Shown: positions 23,807-36,025, numbered from the stretch's first letter. The stretch: 64,000 bases of DNA from Branchiostoma floridae (GCF_000003815.2 NC_049992.1:5160481-5224480), one strand, 5' to 3'. Made by a program: numbers and translations. Notes: a model not told the origin generated them from the sequence alone.

Positions 23807-24014
23807 CTGTAAATTCAGAAATGTTCGCGGCGGATTAATGTTCGCGGTTTTCGCGGTGACCACTTCACCGCGAATTTAAAACCACCGCGAAAATTTTTCT
23901 ATTATGATATTAGATTACAGTCTATGGTGTTACTGCAAACTTAAATCCACCGCGAAAAGTCCTTTTTTCCGCTCCCGCGAAATTAAATCCCCGCGAACTT
24001 AAATACATTTACAG
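23807..24014. mobile_element. Family D mariner-type MITE (copy 3, best preserved)
   Basis: TA on both sides. The ends are CTGTAAATTCAG and CATTTACAG, with multiple TTCGCGG and CCGCGAA words that let almost the whole 208 bp fold back on itself. Confidence 0.88.
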
Positions 24015-24264
24015 TATTGTTATGATTAGACATGACTAGGCTAGACAGTAGACCATATGAAGGTAAATGTTATGTATTCGCTTGCAGATGTTACCTTTGT
24101 AGTTTTATTCTGTTACTTGTACAACAAGTGCGCATAGTTTATGTAGGTAAAATGTATGTTATGATACGGCTGAATTGTTCATGTTCATAGTAGCTTGCCA
24201 AAGAATTCAGAATTCAAAGATGATTCAGTCTTTACTTCTGGATACATATCAAATTTTTTTATTA

Positions 24265-24298
24265 GACGTTTCGAACGGTGTCCACCGTTCTTCATCAG
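24265..24298 (-). repeat. CTGATGAAG-hairpin-CGAAACGT motif, copy 3
   Basis: On the - strand: CTGATGAAG, an 8-bp stem (GAACGGTG/CACCGTTC), then GAAACGTCTAATAAA. It is the clearest of the three modules. CTGATGA and GAAA on either side of a stem resemble the hammerhead ribozyme core, but stems I and III were not found. Confidence 0.55.
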
Positions 24299-24299
24299 T

Positions 24300-25794
24300 G
24301 AATTGAAATTGAAGTTGTACAAAGAATAAGAATAAGGATTGAAGAATCTTCTTCTTCTTCGGCTCTTTTCGTCTCGGGAGACGGTCAACAGCTCAGTCAG
24401 TTACTGGCTACTGGTTACAGTTCTTGCCTGGCAGTGCCTCTGGTGCCTCAAGTCCAATCTTGGCACGGCAACCTCTTCCACAGAAAGTGCATGTGAACAC
24501 TTCTCCGGTATTCAACCCCTCTGTTGCTTTCTTAGCCTTATTGAAGAATAAGGATTGAAGAATTCTTTTTTGCTTGTCTGTTACAGCTGTGAGTGATGCA
24601 GTTTCTATATGTTCAGTTAGGGGGTGCTTTTGAGAATTTTGTTCTCAGTGTGCACCTGTCGGCTTACTCTCTCCAGGTCTATATGATATCCTAGTATATT
24701 TGTATAAGAATATACCTGATTTCTTCCACAGATATAAAGCAGTAGTGATATCTATACCATGCGTAGGAGTGTAAAATATCCTTCAATTATTGTATCGCAT
24801 TTCTGTCAACATTTCTGTAAGATTATGGAGTAACGGGTCTAAAAGAAATAAAGAGGTCACACAGAATCAGAGCAGATTAGGTTGAATCCCTACTGGCTAC
24901 AAACTCCTGGTACTGAAGACACAACAGGACTAAAAGATGTGAGAGAAAGTTCTTGTGTTACAGTGAAGTTGTCATATCTATCCCATTCTTTCTAGTCGTT
25001 ATTTTTTGGGACGATTCAAGCCCAAAAATGTGTGACTGCCTGCTGATTCTGTCCATTTTCTAATTGGTACAAAACCTTCTGATTTTTTTTTAGCAACAGT
25101 CAAGCATTGCAGCAAGAAATATTGGTTTTGCCCATTTATAAAACATTGGCAATTTGGCATCATTTCTGAAGAGCAAAGTTCCAAAACATCTCACAAGCAT
25201 TGACATGGGTTAGATACAGCTACAGACCATACACTATATGGTGATTCTCTTTAATTAAATTAAACCAATGTATTTATGTACAGTATACAGTGTGATGTTA
25301 ACTAGAATGATAAATATAAGATAAACTATCCTCCTTTTGTGGACATCACAAAGCAAAGCTGTTGACTACATGTATAACATAGGTAGCGGAAAACATCCCT
25401 CTGATTTAAGGTACTGTAAAGTCCTGTGGGAATGCCGTAGATTACCTATATATACAACCCTAGTGCCAGTGTTTTGAGAAGGATTCACCAGACTATCTCA
25501 GGAAGAATCCCATGTCTCCCCTGCTCTTACTGTAAAGTCAGGAATTTTTCAAAGGGACTTGAAAAACAGGGATGGAGTTTGTTTCAAGTTGGAGGTAAAA
25601 AAAAAAACCCTCTGAAGTACAGTAGTAACACCTAACAATGGAAATGCTTCTTTGTGGTACCACGATTATGCAGTGAAAAAAAATTGAAAGTGAAATCAGT
25701 TAAGCCCACTGAAGACCTTTTCTTTCACTTGTTGTGACAGAGAAGACAGATGCTATATTCAGTATTTACAGGTTCATTATTATACTAGGAAAAT
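24300..25794. other. Non-coding stretch
   Basis: Nothing gene-like. GAATAAGGATTGAAGAAT recurs at 24326 and 24545, bracketing about 200 bp that may be an insertion. Confidence 0.4.
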
Positions 25795-25990
25795 TCTCCC
25801 GTCCTTGACAAGCACAATGAACAGTGGACCGCAACTTTACGCCCCGTCCTAGGCGCGGCAACCCTTTCCAGTAGCGTGCATGTCGGTTGAGCGACACAGT
25901 CAGAATTGAACTAATGGCTTCAGGTTCTAAGTGCAGGGCCGCTAATAGCCACTGGACTATGCACGCTACTTCGTCTGGACAGGTCTCTGG
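25795..25990 (-). mobile_element. tRNA-derived SINE on the minus strand (family S3)
   Basis: On the - strand a box A-like TAGTCCAGTGGCTATTAGC is followed by a box B-like AGTTCAATTCTG. The tail CTACTGGAAAGGGTTGC...GTTCATTGT is shared with 39205-39290 on the + strand. Confidence 0.65.
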
Positions 25991-26346
25991 AAAAAACTGA
26001 GACAATCACAAACATTTCAAGCTTCACAGTAGTCTAACATGGAGGTCTGGCCAGAGAATTTATTTGTTTTCTGTGTGAAGAGACCAGAAGGTTTACTAAC
26101 ATTTGTCCATAAAACACGACTTGTGGTGATTCCAGATGGCTCAACTGTCTCTGTATGTACAGACAAGAAAACACAGGGACTGATAGATCGTTGTTGTTAA
26201 TCTTAACAAATCCATTATCCTGTTACAGCACAGGGTTACATTTGTAGGTTCTTCCCTGAGTAGATTCTTCTATAGTGTTATATATATGTACTATGATATG
26301 AACAGCAGTTACTTAAGGCAAGAAGGTTGTTTTTGGTACCGTCTAT

Positions 26347-26478
26347 CTGTGTGTGTGTGTGTGTGTGTGTATGTGTGCATGTGTGTGTGTGTGTGTGTCT
26401 GTCTGTCTGTAAGTGTGTGAGTGTGTGTGTGTGTGTCTGACTGTGTCTGTGTGTGTGTGTCTGTCTGTCTGTGCATGT

Positions 26479-26519
<41 letters not shown>

Positions 26520-26560
26520 TGTCTGTCTGTCTGTAAGTGTGTGTGTGTGTGTGTGTCGTT
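26347..26560. repeat. (GT)n and (TGTC)n compound microsatellite
   Basis: About 210 bases of GT dinucleotides broken by three TGTC blocks. His/Thr-rich open frames on the other strand are artefacts. Confidence 0.97.
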
Positions 26561-27238
26561 CATGTATGTGTGGTAGGTGAGTTAGGGTCTGCAACACGGA
26601 GGTCAGTTCTGATAATGGGCCTTGTAACTCAGGGATCTCTCAATTCTCAAATCGTCATTTTAGATAGTCATGTAAAGTCCATGTCCCCATCTATGATTGA
26701 GCTTCATGACTTCATGCATGCATTAACTTCAAGCATCAAATCTCTTCATGTACAAACTTGTTGAGGTAAGTTACTGAGTAGCTAGGGATGACCCAGTGTG
26801 CTTGCAGCTACAAGTGTAATGCAGCTCAGGAAGCAGACTCAGGAAGCAGTGTTACACCAGTAGCTATGATAAAAGGGTTAGTCCAAAGCATTTTACTTCA
26901 TTTTCCACTGAAGAAGAAGACAAGATTGCTCCCCATCTCACATGACCTAGTTTCCAAAAGTAAGTCCAGTCCATCTGGGTACAGTCTCCCCCAAATGAAG
27001 AACTGATCTGGTGATGTTTCAACAGTGCCAGTCCCCCTGGAACCCATTGGTTTTGGGCTGGTACTTGTCACAACAAACAGTCTCAACTGGCCCAGAACAA
27101 CACTGTCAACTGTAGGTAATAAATAGATCTACAGTCTCTTCTCTCTTAACATGGTTCTGTAGCTTAAGATTCAATTCCAGATTTTCCCGTCTCTGTACGG
27201 GCATCTCGATCTCATCCTTTAAAAAAATTAAGCTGGAA
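26561..27238. other. Non-coding stretch
   Basis: No supported gene. A donor-like GAG|GTAAGT at about 26765 lacks a convincing partner. Confidence 0.35.
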
Positions 27239-27390
27239 ACATCTCTACTATCAATGTTCTTCAAACAATGACTGTTTATCAAAGGTAGAGAACACGTCCA
27301 AGAGGTACTGACAGGCATCGAAAATTTGGAGGTACGTTCTCTACCTTTAATAAACAGTCATTGTTCGAAGAAAATTGATAGTAACTTAAA
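27239..27390. repeat. Inverted repeat with about 50-bp arms
   Basis: The arm at 27240-27296 (ACTATCAATGTTCTTC...GGTAGAGAACA) pairs with 27332-27388 (TTCTCTACC...ATTGATAGTAA) at roughly 90% identity around a loop of about 35 bp. Confidence 0.8.
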
Positions 27391-27682
27391 CATACGTGAC
27401 TGATGAACCTCTTCAACGATGAAAACATCTCTGGGTTTGATGCTTAATGCTAAAACCTGAAGCTCTCTCAGTCACAAGGTCACCCTCTTTAGTCACCCCC
27501 CACAAAGATTAATGCGACTTTCTTCCAGTCAAGTTAAGACACAGGTGCAGGTTGCCCAGCTCTTGGCTTTACATCACCACTGGAAAGGAAGCTTCCAAGA
27601 TTGCAATCCCTCACAACATGCCCAAACTAGGGCCGACCCCGGGGATCAAGCCCTGGCCCACAGATCCAGAGAAAAGCTGGAG

Positions 27683-29516
27683 CAGCGTTCCCGCCAGGTT
27701 TCTGAAAATATGCGTCCAAATATTTTGGAGGGGCGTAACGAGCGCCGGAGGCGCGAGACGAGCGCCGCAGGCGCTCTCATTCTAGGGGGGTCCGGGGGCA
27801 TGCTCCCCCGGGAAAATTTGGATTTTCAAACCCTCTAGAACACAATTTCCTGCAATTTGAGTGGATAATCATGCACTTGGAATTGGATGTCGGTTGCCTC
27901 TTTTACTCCCATTTTCAGTTATCGACGACCACCCTCTTCAGTCTTCATCAAAATACGTTATATTAAAAAAGCTATAAGCACAGGGAATCAGCCTTCCGTG
28001 ATCTGGCCCGAGTTTTATTTGTCCAGACATGTCTATATGAAAATTTTGGATTTTTGATGCTTCGAAACAGAGCTCTAGCTAGTTCGTCAGCCCATGGAAA
28101 AATTATGCCAATTTTTTTCCGTCATTGAATAAAAAGATGTCTACCTCGTGCGATCGATGTTGCGCCCTCCCACATCAAATAGTTTTCCGAGACGATAAAA
28201 TAACGGCGCTGTGTTTTATTTTCTATTTTTCCCGATGATTTTACTCAAATTTTTCGAATCGGTGGGGTTTTACAAGGCCATACCGTCATTTTCCACGAGC
28301 GTGCGTTTGTTTCCTGCGACCTCAGGTAACCCCGTTTTCGGCGTGAAATCTTTGGCTGGATTTCTTTTTAAATAGACCAAGAACGTTATACATTACTCGA
28401 AGGAGGACGATCTGTTGCCTCTTTGGCAGTGATCTGTGCCGGTGTAGCCTTGAAGCAGTAGCCAGAAAGACGTCCCAACGTGCTGGGCGCTGCGATCGAC
28501 CGTCCGTCTGGGGAGGGGGGCGTGCCGCGCCATGTGCCACGGAGGCCAACGCTAGTGCACAGCCGACTCGGTCGACGCTTGACAACAATATTGCGGCCCC
28601 TTTTCTGCCGCAAATTTTGTCTTTTTGAAACAAAATAAATTTTGTAAATGAGAAATAAAGTGTATAGTTTTGGATTCTTCACTTATTTACCGCGCACCGT
28701 TTTTTTTTAACTTGGATAAATGGGGAAACTTTAATAGTAAATTGTTAGCAGCTAGGGAAGAAAGTCAAGTTGCCAGACGACACGGGTGGATACCAACGTC
28801 ACGTGCGCTAGTACTCGTAACTTTTGTTTTTTTCCCGGTGACCAATGACAGAGTGTAACATTACATTTATCAAATGCTGATTGGTTCTTAAGATGATTGG
28901 ATTTGGACCTGGTGGCCAATCTTGACTGCTTGACGCCGGCGGCCTGTTGTCAAAGATACCGACTGCCAATCAACTGCCCACAGCGTGAGAACTTTTGTTG
29001 AGATGTGCAGCACTCGAGCAGAACAGTTTGTTTGTTCAATACTAGTATTACCCACAAATCTTTAACAAATACGTGAAACTGAGGACAAGTAAGTATCATG
29101 TTAATATCAGAATATAAAATCTGTATAAGATTTCTTCGAGTGTTAAAGAATGCTGACTGTCAGATGTATTTCACGGGCTACAAAAAATTAATTTGCGCAA
29201 CGGACAGCTCAGACTGGCGCGTGGCTGGGTGTGTCGCACATGGGTCCGCTAGTTGTAAAACGTACCCCGCTCCGCCCCATGCCCAGACTACTAGGATGAC
29301 CGGAAAGTGAAGAATTTGAAGTATAAATTGTAAAGGTAGGATTCCTTCTTATAAAGACAGATTTTTGTAAAGATTCCAGATACATTTTGTACACTGGTGG
29401 TACAGGTCAGCTTTTCTTTCAGATTTTTTTATGGACGCATTCAGCCGAGCCGAATGCGTCTTTCCAGAAAAAAATGCGTCCAAAGACGTAAAGACGTATG
29501 CCTGGCGGGAACGCTG
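27683..29516. mobile_element. hAT-like non-autonomous transposon, 1834 bp
   Basis: CAGCGTTCCCGCCAGG at 27683 is the exact reverse complement of CCTGGCGGGAACGCTG ending at 29516. The 8-bp AGCTGGAG lies on both sides (27675-27682 and 29517-29524), the target duplication length of hAT transposons. ATGCGTCCAAA lies just inside both ends, and an internal foldback, GACGCATTC/GAATGCGTC, is near 29430-29458. The left part has GAGCGCC...GGCGCTC and TCCGGGGGCATGCTCCCCC, a repeat also seen in worn form at 62710. No transposase frame is found, so it needed a partner. The middle holds a promoter-like block, listed separately. Confidence 0.88.
28440..29090 (+). promoter_or_regulatory. CpG-rich, CCAAT-rich promoter-like block inside the hAT element
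   Basis: 28440-28585 is unusually rich in CpG. At 28850-28980 there are five CCAAT/ATTGG boxes (CCAATGACAG, GATTGGTTC, GATTGGATT, GCCAATC, CCAATCAAC). About 110 bp later, ACAAGTAAGTATC at 29086-29098 gives a consensus splice donor. I infer the promoter and first exon of the former autonomous transposon, or a captured host promoter. Confidence 0.4.
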
Positions 29517-29524
29517 AGCTGGAG

Positions 29525-30703
29525 TAAGACTCTGGTGATTTGTTGTGGGAAATTTAAGACTCCACAGAAGGAGTACACAGCCATCAACATTGTCCACATT
29601 CCAGCTGGAGGAAAGATACATAATCAAATGTCCATTTGTTGACCCCTGGTCTTCACACACTGCATTTGTCACCTTGGGACAGACTGTCCATCTGGTCTTG
29701 AACAACACAACTGACCACTGAAGTGACCAGTGTATGGTTGGGAGGTAGTTCTGAAGTTTCCTTTACTAGAAGCAATTTATTATATGATCTATAGTGCTAT
29801 ACGAATAAATGTAAAGAAAACACAATTATAGCAAACACTCACAAAGTTCATATTCCTCAACTTCATGTTATGTCATGTCCAAGTTCAGATCTTTTTGACA
29901 AATCAGGTTAAATTTTTGTTTATCCCAAGCAAACTTCAGTCCTAGGACAGAGAGATTGGAGGCTGGGTCCTTGATACAGCAACAGTGTTATCCTATTACT
30001 ATTAGATTAAAGAGAACTGTGGCTTCTTGTATACCTGAGTATCTCTGTAGCCTTGCAGTTCTTCAGATGGACAAAAGGGGGCGTATTAGTATTCACTATT
30101 TAATAGGTAGAGTACTTCTCTGTCAGAGGCCCTTGTCATTTCAATCTGTCTGTTTTTACCCAATGTCTTTTCACAAAGGGCTTTTGTCTGTTCATGTAAT
30201 TGCCATGTAATTACCCGATTACCAGCAGTGTTTATGTAGGAGAAAAGTGCTGTTGACATGTAAATGAGGCAGGAAGGTTGGATCTGGCTTCTTCTTGTTT
30301 AATTAACACCTCCCATTATATATGGCTTCTTATCTGAGGTCTTACAGACCAATAGAATGATATATTTACAGAAAAAAAAGGGCAATATAATTGTCAAACC
30401 TGCAAAAGTGACTAACTCTACATAAGGACCACCTGTCTGTTGTTACCACATTTTGGTGGTCCCAAAGATGATTTTTCCCATTGACTAAATCATTTATTCA
30501 TTACAAGAATCCTGCCTATTTTATTAATCCCCCAAGTGGTCTTTTTAGGCAGTTTTGACTGGTAAAGATAGTTGTCTGGGCAATGGTCTGTGTATACTAG
30601 TCTCTACCAGCCTATCAGAATAGGGGACTTTGATACACCAACTTTAATACACCAGATGACTATGACTGATGATGAGGGGACTTTGGCAAAGTTGGGAATA
30701 AAA
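29525..30703. other. Non-coding stretch with a diverged repeat
   Basis: 30415-30580 shares GACCACCTGTC...AATCCTGCCTA...GTGGTCTTTTTAGGCA with 10255-10380 and 53830-53990. No gene seen. Confidence 0.45.
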
Positions 30704-30823
30704 TAGCCTGATTAAATCTCGCTTATAGCAGCCCGCCAGACATCCGCCGGGCCCCCTAGAGCGGGGCGGGGCCAGTTACAGCCCTGGACAGCGGAGTTTG
30801 GATTACACAGACTAGGATTAGTA
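30704..30823. mobile_element. TAGCCTGATTAA element with 9-bp target duplication
   Basis: Begins TAGCCTGATTAAATCTCGC, contains GCAGCCCGCC and GGGGCCAGTTACAG, and ends near GATTACACAGACTA. GGAATAAAA flanks it at 30695-30703 and 30824-30832. It is the same family as the pair at 37873-38079. Confidence 0.72.
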
Positions 30824-30832
30824 GGAATAAAA

Positions 30833-32242
30833 GCCTAGTAGGACTCTGTAGTAGGAGTTAATTGGCCAAGGAGTGTTGGTTACTCCCTGGCCATCTAACT
30901 CCTCTTGCATGTTTTCTGACATCTTTGACCAGGTATTTCTACCATTTTTCCAGCGACCTGTGGAGCGTGGTAGAGGCTATGGGTGTACTAGTATGTGACC
31001 TTTGTGTTGGCATTTTCAGCCAGATTTCTGGAGAAGCCATGCCGGAAAGTGATGTCCCAGATATGCCCATCACTCTACACCATACAGGAAACCAGCTATT
31101 GTCTGCTGACCACTATCAAATTATCATTCACAGACAGACTTACAGCACAGGGTACTGGCCTGGCTTCAGCTGAAATTTAAGGGAAATACATTTTCATATA
31201 ATTTATATTTTTTCAGACCGTTAAAGTTTGGTACCGAGAAGTCAAAGTGAATTACAGTATATGCTAAAACCAGGAGTAGTAAGATGTGTATCAAAGTTCT
31301 ATGGACAGAAGAATTTAGATGATTGAAATTATTCATGTATCAGTGCTTGCTTGCCACTGCTCCTGTTACTGACTCGATAGATAATAATTATAGGGATTTT
31401 AGGTTGAGAAGATGGAATGTACCAAACATTCTAGTATTGTCTCCCACTTGAAGGGAACATCCGGACTGTTTCCCTTGTTCTTTTGTTAACCTGATAGGTG
31501 TAGCTATTGTGCTGTAAATCGTCTCTTCTTTTAGAAGACTGTAGTATCAGTGTGAGATTGCAATCTGTCAGAATCACCAATTTTCCTGGTATAGATCAGA
31601 GTTTCTGTTGACAGAGACTATCGTGATCAGGATATGAAAGGGATGTGTTGGATGTGATCTCCTATTTATAACTCCTGAGTCAATCTATAGATGTAAAGTC
31701 ATGTATCAAAGTCAAAAAAGTTCTGACAGTCTTTTAAATGAATATCTTGAAAGCTACAGACTCTGATCATGATCTCTAGAATCCCTGATTGTATCGACAG
31801 AGGTCATAAGAAACTGTGCTTGCAGTCTCTATCGACAGAATCTGTCAGATTGCAATCTCTATGCTGACAATTGTGTGTAATGTGTCAAGCAAAGGCTGGG
31901 TTGGAGTTGGAGTTGAAGTTGCTATTTCTGGGTGACTTTCAAAAATAGCTGCATGGATGTTTTGATGTACTAAGTTTTAGGCATTCTATTTCTGGACAAT
32001 GTTGTATACTGTATTTCTTCCCAGAACAATGGACAAAAAGAGACAGGTGTTTTCTTGTGTATATTTTAAGTCCAGGTGACTGCCCATGAGTTCAGGTGTA
32101 CTTCCTATTGTCAGTCTGTCTGTATTTGGGGTGGAACTCCTAGACATGGTTTGAAGTCTGGCCTAGTATTATGATCTAATCTTAGTAGGTTAATGACAAA
32201 AAGTTTTCTTTCTTTCTTAAGTTCTAAGCTATCCAAAAAATA
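30833..32242. other. Non-coding stretch, no feature recognised
   Basis: No exon-like frame or repeat family identified. Several GTTGACAGAGA/TGTCAGATTGCAATCT words near 31560-31870 suggest a very old duplication. Confidence 0.35.
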
Positions 32243-32460
32243 CCTGTTTTGTGGTTATACCAGCTATACAGATATACTATATCGTATAGATACAAATACA
32301 GATACGGAATCTAGTGTGTTATGCCGATGGGCGGTTATACAGGCTATACAGATACAGGTACAGACTGGTACAGACGTTGATGTGTCACGCCGAAGGGCGG
32401 TTATACTGGCTACACAGATACAGATACAGATAGAGTAGATACAGATAGACTAATAGACTG
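32243..32460. repeat. GCCGAAGGGCGGTTATA tandem array 1
   Basis: Three imperfect units of about 65-70 bp, each TTACGCCGAAGGGCGGTTAT-like, then ACAGGCTATACAGATACAGAT. The units decay towards the left. Confidence 0.85.
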
Positions 32461-32850
32461 ATATAGATTGGTTGCTGGCAATGGGGTTTCTGATACACCC
32501 ATGAAAACACCAAATGTTTCAGAAGTCTTTGATAATTGCCTTGTCTAGTCCAAAACCCACAGGGTTAATGGATTTCAGATGATGTTTTCATAGCTGTTTC
32601 ATCTGTCATGCCTGTCATAATATTATCACAACAAACTGCTTCCTACTGATACTACCAGGGAAGTTCTCTACTCCCAAATCATGCTCTAAACTACAACAGA
32701 CTTTATATTAATGGTGTTTGTTACGTTTTGAGAGCAGTTTTCCAGGCTGGTAGAAAAATTAGCATAAGCAGGATCTGTTGAGATAGTTATCTGCTGGGGT
32801 AAGTCTAACCTGTCTGACCCCAGTCATTAGCATCTCCCAAATGTTCCCCT

Positions 32851-33510
32851 GGGGGCAGAGAGGGGAGGTCTAACAGGGCCACCCTGCTACCAGTCCTACC
32901 ACCAGCTGATCTACTTTACTACACTACTGTGCACCATACAACTACTAGTACGCCCTGGTTTGGATTCTCAAACAACTGGACGTTCTGATTCACGTACACT
33001 GAACTGGACAACACAACCGGACGCCAAGAGGGGGCAGAGAGAGAGAAGGTCTAACAGGGCCACCCTGCTACCAGTCCTACCACCAGCTGATCTACTATAC
33101 TACACTACTGTACACCATACAACTTGTACGCCCTGGTTTGGATTCTCAAACAACTGGACGTTCTGATTCACGTACACTGAACTGGACAACACAACCGGAC
33201 GCCAAGAGGGGGCAGAGAGAGAAGGGCTAACAGGGCCACCCTGCTACCTGCACTACCACCAGCTGATGTACTATATACTGTTCACTGGATGTACTACACT
33301 ACTTCATACAACTACGCCCTACGACTGGATCTTTGTTCAAGGGGCAGATAAGAAGGACCAGACCTACATGTACTACCAGACCTACCACCAACTCATGTAG
33401 TCTACTGTACTAATACACTACACCACACCATACAACTACGTGCTGGTTCGGATTCTCTATCAACTGGACGTTCTGATTCGCACGCGCTGTGATCTTTACA
33501 TCACAACTGG
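32851..33510. repeat. 178-bp tandem repeat, nearly four units
   Basis: The unit begins GGGGGCAGAGAG at 32851, 33030 and 33208 (spacing 179 and 178). A shorter diverged unit starts at 33340. Shared landmarks are AACAGGGCCACCCTGCTACC, ACTGGACGTTCTGATTC and CAACACAACCGGACGCCAAG. All frames contain stops, so it is not a protein repeat. Confidence 0.92.
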
Positions 33511-34034
33511 ACACACAGAGATCTTGGCTTAGAGTAGAAGTCCAAGCAAGGGACAGTTTAGGAGGAGTTGATACCACAATGGAAATAGAGGAAGACAACA
33601 CAGAAGGTTGGTTACATTTGTCATGTTTGAGCACACAACTGTTGCTTGTGTTGTGGCATATGCATGTATGATGGAGGGGCCTCTACACTGTGCATAGTTT
33701 TCTTGTTGAGGAGGGATTTTAGTGTCAGAATGTTGAATATTTTTGGTCAAAAGTTGGACGTTATGTTGTCATTGTGATATTGTGACATTGTGACAATTGT
33801 TATTTCATTTGACCCAAATAGGTTAATCAATAGCTTTGCGTTGATTGTTTTGTGTCACTTAGAATGTACGAGAGTAACTCCATCAAGAATTTCTGAAGAA
33901 GAAAATATATAATTTACCATTAAGGTTTTGCCCAACTGCATTAAATTTAAGACAGTCTAACTTGTTCTCACTTCCACATTGAGTATGTAACTGGTATAGT
34001 GCCCCCCCCCCTCTTCCATATGACTAGAGCTTCT

Positions 34035-34081
<47 letters not shown>

Positions 34082-35216
34082 GAATATTCATTATAATTTG
34101 TTTATCTTTGGTGATTTGGTTGTATTTATTTTCTTTGTCTGTCTGTCTAGACACATAACAAGGACGACTTAAAACTCATCAGTTGCTAATAGACTTCTGT
34201 TGCTGTTTATTAGCTTGCATGTTGTATGACCCATCCATGCTGCAGGGTGTGACTTGAACAGTGTAATGACCATGAGTGATTAGTTCCAATGTCAGGCATG
34301 ACAACGTTGGACAGGGTCCAGGAGACTGACAGGAATGCTGCAAATTACTGTTTTGACTGCACAAAGAAGTAACTCTAGATTTGGTATCACTCTTGGTATA
34401 ATAGTAATATCATGATTGTACATTTTTGTTTTTTCGAACCTTTGTTTATTCATGAAGGTTCAAATTTGGTCTGCAGGATGCTTTTCATTGAGGTCATGAG
34501 GGAAGATCCAGGGGTCAGACAAAGTAGATACAGTTTACATCATTTAAAGTCCCAGTGAGGCTTTTAAGTCTATGTACACAATTTTACATACATAGTACAA
34601 AATTTACCCATATGTAGTCCAAATCTCCCAATATGTAATGTATTGTGGTGTGGATATGTTAAATATAACTATATAATTTATTAGATGTACGTGTCAGCAG
34701 TGTTACAAATAATAGCAAAATTACAAGGTAACATCTTTGCTTGTATTGCATAGTATTACCTGGTAATTAACTGCCTCATGGCATAACACAACAGGTTTGT
34801 ACTGAACAGTACAAGCTGTATAGGATCTGTACAGATTTAATCAATCCACGCATACTGAGAAAGAGCCCTACTCTTCTTGATAAGTGTGGTAAGTTCCTTT
34901 CCCTGTTCAAGGTGTGGCTGTCTGCAAACAAGGGACCTCCGTATAATGTGCTAAATGTATGTACCTTAATAATGTGAATTTGGGGCATGTCAGAGGACTC
35001 TAACCCAGGATCTCTGGATTCTGTGCCAACCACCTAACATTAGCATTATGCCACAGTGCTAAATAAAACATTGTACCCTAAAGAACACCATGTGAAAAAA
35101 CGGATTTATGATTTTGAGGCTTTTTCAAGAACCTTGAATACTTGATATCTGAAGTGTACATACCTCGTGGATTACTAATGCTACAGTGTTTGTGGACATT
35201 TATCTTCTCACAATCT
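33511..35216. other. Non-coding stretch with an (AT)n run
   Basis: (TA)n occupies 34036-34078. ATGGAAATAGAGGAAG at 33580 followed by GAAG|GTTGGT could be a small exon, but no homology was recognised. Confidence 0.4.
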
Positions 35217-35576
35217 CAGGGCTCGAAATTCATTTTGGGGATTAGGTGCACTGGTGCACCCAGCTTAAAAAATTTGGTGCACCAAAAAATTTTTGGGTGC
35301 ACAACTTAAATTTAAGTAGAATGTCAGAAAAACCTAATAACAAAACTTAGTTAAAAGTTTTCAAACTCTTAAACAACCACCATGACAGACATTTTATTAT
35401 CTTTCTAATACTTAGATGTCAAGAATATGATGTATACTAGTATGCTTGATATCTTTACATACGTAAACCTAATAAAATATTTGGGTGCACCCTGTGCACC
35501 CATTGAAAAAAATTGGGTACACAGTTTCAATTTTGGGTGCACCTGGGTGCACATGCACCCAGTATTTCGAGCCCTG
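35217..35576. mobile_element. Family A miniature transposon (copy 3)
   Basis: CAGGGCTCGAAAT and ATTTCGAGCCCTG ends, GGGTGCACC word clusters and the shared centre. The flanking 5-mers (AATCT and CTTCT) have decayed. Confidence 0.87.
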
Positions 35577-35981
35577 CTTCTGGAAGGATGAAAGGATGCC
35601 TACACAGTGTTTGTAGTAAATCTGTTTCAATTTGCTGTATTTCTATGTGGCAGCCTTAGATATCGGGCAGAATGATGGGAGTTTAAGTTATTAGGGTTTC
35701 AGTAGGATACCAAATTCAGTTTCTTGAGTTTTGGAATAACACAATATTGATAGTGAATGTCAACAAATGGTACAATATATACTTACTTTGAGACTGTATG
35801 TCTGGGCACTTGTACATGTATAGGCTTTTGCCGACACGTACTACGGATAGCTACTGCAAGTCACATAAAAACATACCAAAGTTGCTATAACCCAGCTAAT
35901 TCTGTGATAATGTAGGGACTGAGACATTCGTACTTTGAACCAACCCTCTCGCTGGCCACTGGTGGACATGTTGCAGAGCCT

Positions 35982-36025
35982 GTTCCTTAGCAACCGCTCC
36001 TCTTACTTGGAGTTTCCTTAGCAAC
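35982..36025 (+). promoter_or_regulatory. Tandem pair of RFX X-box-like sites
   Basis: GTTCCTTAGCAAC (35982-35994) and GTTTCCTTAGCAAC (36012-36025) resemble the RFX X-box pattern GTNNCC(N)RGYAAC. Each sits in a 30-31 bp duplicated unit that ends CTTGGAG. No target gene is visible beside them, so the function is a guess. Confidence 0.3.

Noticed and set aside
24255-24300. A complete hammerhead ribozyme
   Set aside because: CUGAUGA, stem II and GAAA are present, but I could not find matching stem I and stem III strands. Only the partial motif is reported.
26309-26597. His/Thr-rich open frames
   Set aside because: Translation of a GT microsatellite. The frames at 40000-40260 are rejected for the same reason.
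27106-27318. 70-codon open frame on the - strand, considered as a retroelement fragment
   Set aside because: No reverse transcriptase or endonuclease motif. It overlaps the inverted repeat at 27239-27390.
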